Source: Andrena cerasifolii
Lineage: Eukaryota; Arthropoda; Insecta; Hymenoptera; Andrenidae
Length of the DNA stretch: 64,000 bases
Reading direction: 5' to 3'
Assembly: GCF_050908995.1 (NCBI RefSeq)
Contig: NC_135124.1
Span: forward strand, 6,014,001 to 6,078,000
Shown here in pieces: positions 60,962-64,000 of the stretch. The translations under genes were made by a program, and so were the position numbers. The notes under the pieces were generated by a model. It searched no databases. It was not told the DNA's origin and saw only the letters and a list, made by a program, of their open reading frames with translations. Numbering within the stretch: position 1 is the first letter of the stretch; each line of letters opens with the position of its first letter.

Positions 60962-61305
60962 CTGAGAAAGAGGCAACCAGATTAATTCTACAAGGAAATT
61001 TTGGGTAACTTGGGACTGACATCAAACATCTGTTCCTAGAACGTTATGTACCCTGTCGATTTCTTTCTTAGATGATACTTTGGACGTTGAGTTCTGTAGG
61101 CACCCGAATGTAAACTGCAAACATAATTAACAGAACGACAGCTGATGACTGACACGTTCACTTGACTTGTCTGAACTCCAGAGACGAATGAGCTTCCTCG
61201 ACTCTTCCACACCCCTACCAGGCAGACAGAGCAAATCCCTTGGTGTAACCCCAATTCCCAGTGCATTCCTCCTGCACTAAGCCTGGTTGAGGCCGCTGCA
61301 CTTAC

Positions 61306-61396
61306 AGAACACTCTCAGTCGAGCCTCTTTCAAGGTCTCAAAGGTCTCAGCAGTGGCGCGACACCTCGGGTACCCCGGGATCATCGATTCCCCGTT
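61306..61396 (-). CDS. Speculative internal exon
   Basis: Minus strand, 91 bp between an acceptor ending TGTCCTTAG and a consensus donor GTAAGTG. It reads NGESMIPGYPRCRATA then ETFETLKEARLRVF plus one base. Phases fit the candidate at 61808 on one side and the Cys-rich frame at 60843 on the other. No family recognised. Confidence 0.25.
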
Positions 61397-61807
61397 CTAA
61401 GGACATGTTTCCGAGGAATAATCACTCATGAAACTAGTCCCAAGCCCTGGGGGAGCGTCTTCGAAGCACGCAGCTTTCCGCACTTCGCGCGCTCAAGCAC
61501 CCACCGCCGACGGATAACAGTGTCGTGCTCGCGACGACGCCGCCAACCGCGCGAACAAACCGGTGGCAACAACAACAAACATCAAAGCCGCGCTTCTCGA
61601 ACATGAATCCGTAGGAAGCCAACGTCACAATGCCCCTATAATCCCGGCTACGTGCAATCATCCCACGCGACTTCCACCCCGGAAACTTGTACCGCAGCAC
61701 CCAGTCCAGGTTCAAGCGGGAGACACGCGTGTTCGTGCAGCCGCTGCGTTACGCGGCGAATTTATGAACGGCCTGCTAACACAAACGCAGCCAAACTATC
61801 CAATTAC

Positions 61808-62028
61808 CCGGGCATCGGCGAAATCACCTAAACCCTCCGTGCACCCGGCCCGATAGAGGCAGCCGCAGCAGTTGCCGTGCCGACGATCCTCGAATAAGGT
61901 GCTCCAGAGGATCGGTATCTGGGCCAAGGACGGTCCATTGCACTCGACACAGTTGCATACCGTGCGTTCGCGTAGGGCGCAATTAATGGTGCAATTTAGC
62001 CAGCCTCGAGTGCGCCTCTCGTCCGTGA
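61808..62028 (-). CDS. Speculative Cys-rich exon
   Basis: Minus strand, 221 bp from an acceptor ending ATCGTTTCAG to a GTAATT donor. One open frame of 73 codons contains nine cysteines: NCTINCALRERTVCNCVEC, a spacer, then GNCCGCLYRAGC. The CxCxxC...CCxC arrangement recalls extracellular Cys-rich modules, but I cannot assign a family. It lies in a 191-codon minus frame in GC-rich DNA, so a chance frame is a serious alternative. Confidence 0.27.
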
Positions 62029-62600
62029 CTGAAACGATACAGCGCGCAGTGGTTGTGGAGGGGTGGCGAGACGAGAGAAAAACACGGAAAGATGGCGAGA
62101 GGGGCCGGAGGGAAGAGAGGTTGGGCTGAGTGAAAGTAGGAGAAGGAAGGGAGGAAAAAATAATTTCACCCGTGGCAGAAACGAGGACGGGCGCTGTACA
62201 TAGGGACCTCGTGACCGGAACGATGCCTTCTCGAGAGTAAACCACCCCCCATTCTCCTACCCTCTCCGTTCGCTCCGCGCGGCCCCGCGGAACTCGATTC
62301 TTCCACTCTCGCCCGCGCTGCTCCCGCGCAGCCTCGGCGCGGCTCGTGCGATGCGTTTTCACCGCGCCCAAGTTATATTTCCCAGGAGTGACGTGTTTGC
62401 GTCAAGTCGATGACTGAGAGGAACACGTCGCCTTGTGCAACCCTGGTTGCTCGACGATTAATTAGTTCAGTCGCTCGATAACCGAATTCATATGAGACTT
62501 TTTAATTTAAGGTACACATGCTTGTGACACTGTTACACGCCTCGGTGGTGTTTGGTCTTCCAAAAATGAGAATGGGTGTTTGGTTTTTTTATCCTCTTAC

Positions 62601-62796
62601 TTGGAGGCTCGGCCATTCGTTGCCCCGATGTACGTCGTTAGTCGAAAGATCCCTCCAGGGATAGGAGCCTTAACGGGAATCGATACTGATTGTTCATGAT
62701 CTTTCGCGGGAACACGAAGCAAGGTAGCCGAGGCTTTTCCCTGTAAACCGTCAGTGCTGGCCCGCACCAGATAAAGGGATGAGTTTGGCCAGTGTG
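62601..62796 (-). CDS. Speculative internal exon
   Basis: Minus strand, 196 bp from a possible acceptor (TTTAGCTGCAG) to a strong donor (GTAAGAG). One frame is open throughout, reading WPNSSLYLVRASTDGLQG, then VPAKDHEQSVSIPVKAPIPG and TTYIGATNGRAS. Composition looks coding. It ends in phase 2 and does not join the frame used at 61808, so at least one call or an intervening exon is wrong or missing. No family recognised. Confidence 0.27.
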
Positions 62797-63291
62797 CTGC
62801 AGCTAAACACCGCTGCTCCGCTGTTTAACACCCTTTCCTGCGGAGTCGTGGCTGCGCACCCCCGGGTCGTCTTCGTTGTTGCCAGCCTCTGCATTATTCA
62901 ACGTGCCCAGGCGACGAGTGAAATTTCTCTGCTGGCGTCCGACGCCGACGAAACTTTTCGCCTCATGTTTTGTCACTGAAATGCGCTGCAGGTTCAGCGA
63001 TATGATCGAATGCCCCTCGTTTTCGCCTCCGGGGAACTCGTTTAGAGTAGGATCTTCAGTAGCGGTTGCTTCTGTGCTGCTGGTGTCTTGAGTATCGATT
63101 GTTGATGGTATTAACAGTACCTTTAGCATTAGTCATTGATTTTTTATTTTAAGGTTTACAGATACTGACTAGGGCAAACCTGCCCAATTCGTACCTACGC
63201 CTGAGTCGTACGCATGCTATTTCTTTTAAACTAAGACAGTCATGGGCGCTCCTAGCTGTAGCAAGTGTAGACCACAGTTGGGCATACGCTA
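62797..63291. other. Open minus-strand frame, otherwise empty
   Basis: A 108-codon minus frame (62803-63129) starts at ATG and is rich in Thr, Glu and Asn, but has no clear donor, acceptor or domain. Nothing else seen. Confidence 0.3.
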
Positions 63292-63420
63292 GTAGGGCTC
63301 TTGATACCCCGGTGACCCGGGTACTCGGTTAACCGGGTGATACCCGGTTACCCGGGCGCTACCCCGGTCTGCGGGTAATACGGTTACGGGTACTTGATAC
63401 TCGAATGATACGAGTAACAC
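63292..63420 (+). mobile_element. ACCCGGGT cluster, possible hAT-like left end
   Basis: TAGGGCTCTTGATACC at 63295 is followed by at least five copies of ACCCGGG, ACCGGGT or close variants within 90 bp. This matches the pattern of TAG-type ends with clustered short palindromes at 24861 and 56920. No right end lies before the window end. Confidence 0.45.
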
Positions 63421-63772
63421 TTTAAACGCATTTTTTTTTTAAACAGTGTTCTCTAAACGTTGGGATTTGTATTTCCAAAAGTTATTATCCGATTCGACTG
63501 AAACTTTTTTTATTTTGAAGAATATACTTCTGGCTATGTGAGATACCAGAGAAAATACAAAAAATTGAAAAATTATAATTTTCGAAGGAGTTGAAAGTTA
63601 TTTGAAAAGTGATTTCAAAGTGATTTCAAACTTCAAGTGTCGTTGTTTTCTAAAAAAATGTCATTTTTGTATTTTTTCTACCCCCTAGCCAGTATAGTAT
63701 ATTCTTCAAAATAAGAAAAGTTTCAGTCGAATCGGATAATAACTTGTGGAGATACAGGTCCCACCGATTTGG
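63421..63772. mobile_element. Foldback repeat related to 17604-18048
   Basis: Arms pair TTATTATCCGATTCGACTGA (63482) with its complement ending near 63748. The interior, including CTTCAAGTGTCGTT and AATGTCATTTTT, matches 17820-18030. CCTTCCCATCT before CCCCTTA at 63950-63973 may be the remains of a right end. Confidence 0.7.
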
Positions 63773-64000
63773 ATGAATTTTTTGACGCCTTGAATTTAAC
63801 GTCTCCCTAGTGCCGTTTGCAATGATTAATTATAAAACAAAAAATATATTTCTATAACTTAAGACATCCTTAATACAATGCAAAAAGTCCCATTAAATTG
63901 TATATAGTAGTTTTCCTTTAATTAATTCCTAAAGATCACCTATTTTGGGGGGCTCTAGATGGGAAGGTCCCCTTATTTTCAGTTTCCACTGTATCTTAGA
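63773..64000. other. AT-rich end of window
   Basis: No gene; perhaps the tail of the preceding repeat. Confidence 0.3.

Noticed and set aside
61796..62371. 191-codon minus-strand frame as a whole gene
   Set aside because: N-terminal part is low-complexity Arg/Ser/Pro; only the Cys-rich splice-flanked part is listed, at low confidence.
1..64000. tRNA, rRNA and CRISPR arrays
   Set aside because: No cloverleaf A/B-box pair, no rRNA-like block, and no regular repeat-spacer array seen on either strand.

Overview
This is animal, most likely insect, nuclear DNA. Coding exons are small and interrupted by GT–AG introns as short as 73 bp, long stretches carry no gene, and much of the window is degraded DNA-transposon sequence and hairpin (foldback) repeats. 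AT-rich stretches alternate with GC-rich islands. The only complete gene is a multi-exon fatty acyl-CoA reductase of the insect type. A hymenopteran host is my guess from that gene and the GC mosaic; nothing in the window proves it.

Layout. 1-12 kb: no gene recognised; a long foldback (103-763), a TTAA-flanked foldback (3813-4540), the dead 3' end of a pogo/Tigger-type transposase (4842-5370) and several hairpins. 12-25 kb: more TTAA foldbacks (13828, 17604, 20515) and three isolated minus-strand segments with good splice sites (24319-24472, 17201-17303, 14620-14754) that may be exons of one or more long-intron genes. 24.9-40 kb: an hAT-like foldback rich in AACCGGTT, foldbacks ending in ACAAGG, a solo LTR nested precisely inside one of them (31595-32187), and a 67-bp tandem array.

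40-49 kb: the fatty acyl-CoA reductase gene (plus strand, eight coding exons, 534 residues, 42879-48542). Just upstream lie a PIF/Harbinger transposase relic, a perfect-looking palindrome, and a promoter plus signal-peptide start (42262-42360) whose remainder is cut off by a repeat. Introns 1 and 5 of the reductase hold several transposon copies. A 130-bp segment occurs on both sides of the gene (40082 and 49299).

49-64 kb: more TTAA and ACAAGG foldbacks, an hAT-like element with an 8-bp target duplication (56920-57732), a purine-skewed stretch, a set of speculative minus-strand exons in GC-rich DNA (60.8-62.8 kb), and a final repeat block.

The striking feature is not a gene system but the density of hairpin elements. 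Elements with unrelated interiors share one of two terminal signatures (TTAA plus a G/C run, or CTCACAAGG), which suggests that a few transposases mobilise many different hairpins. All repeat names are inferred from termini, target duplications and inverted arms read by eye; no database was searched.
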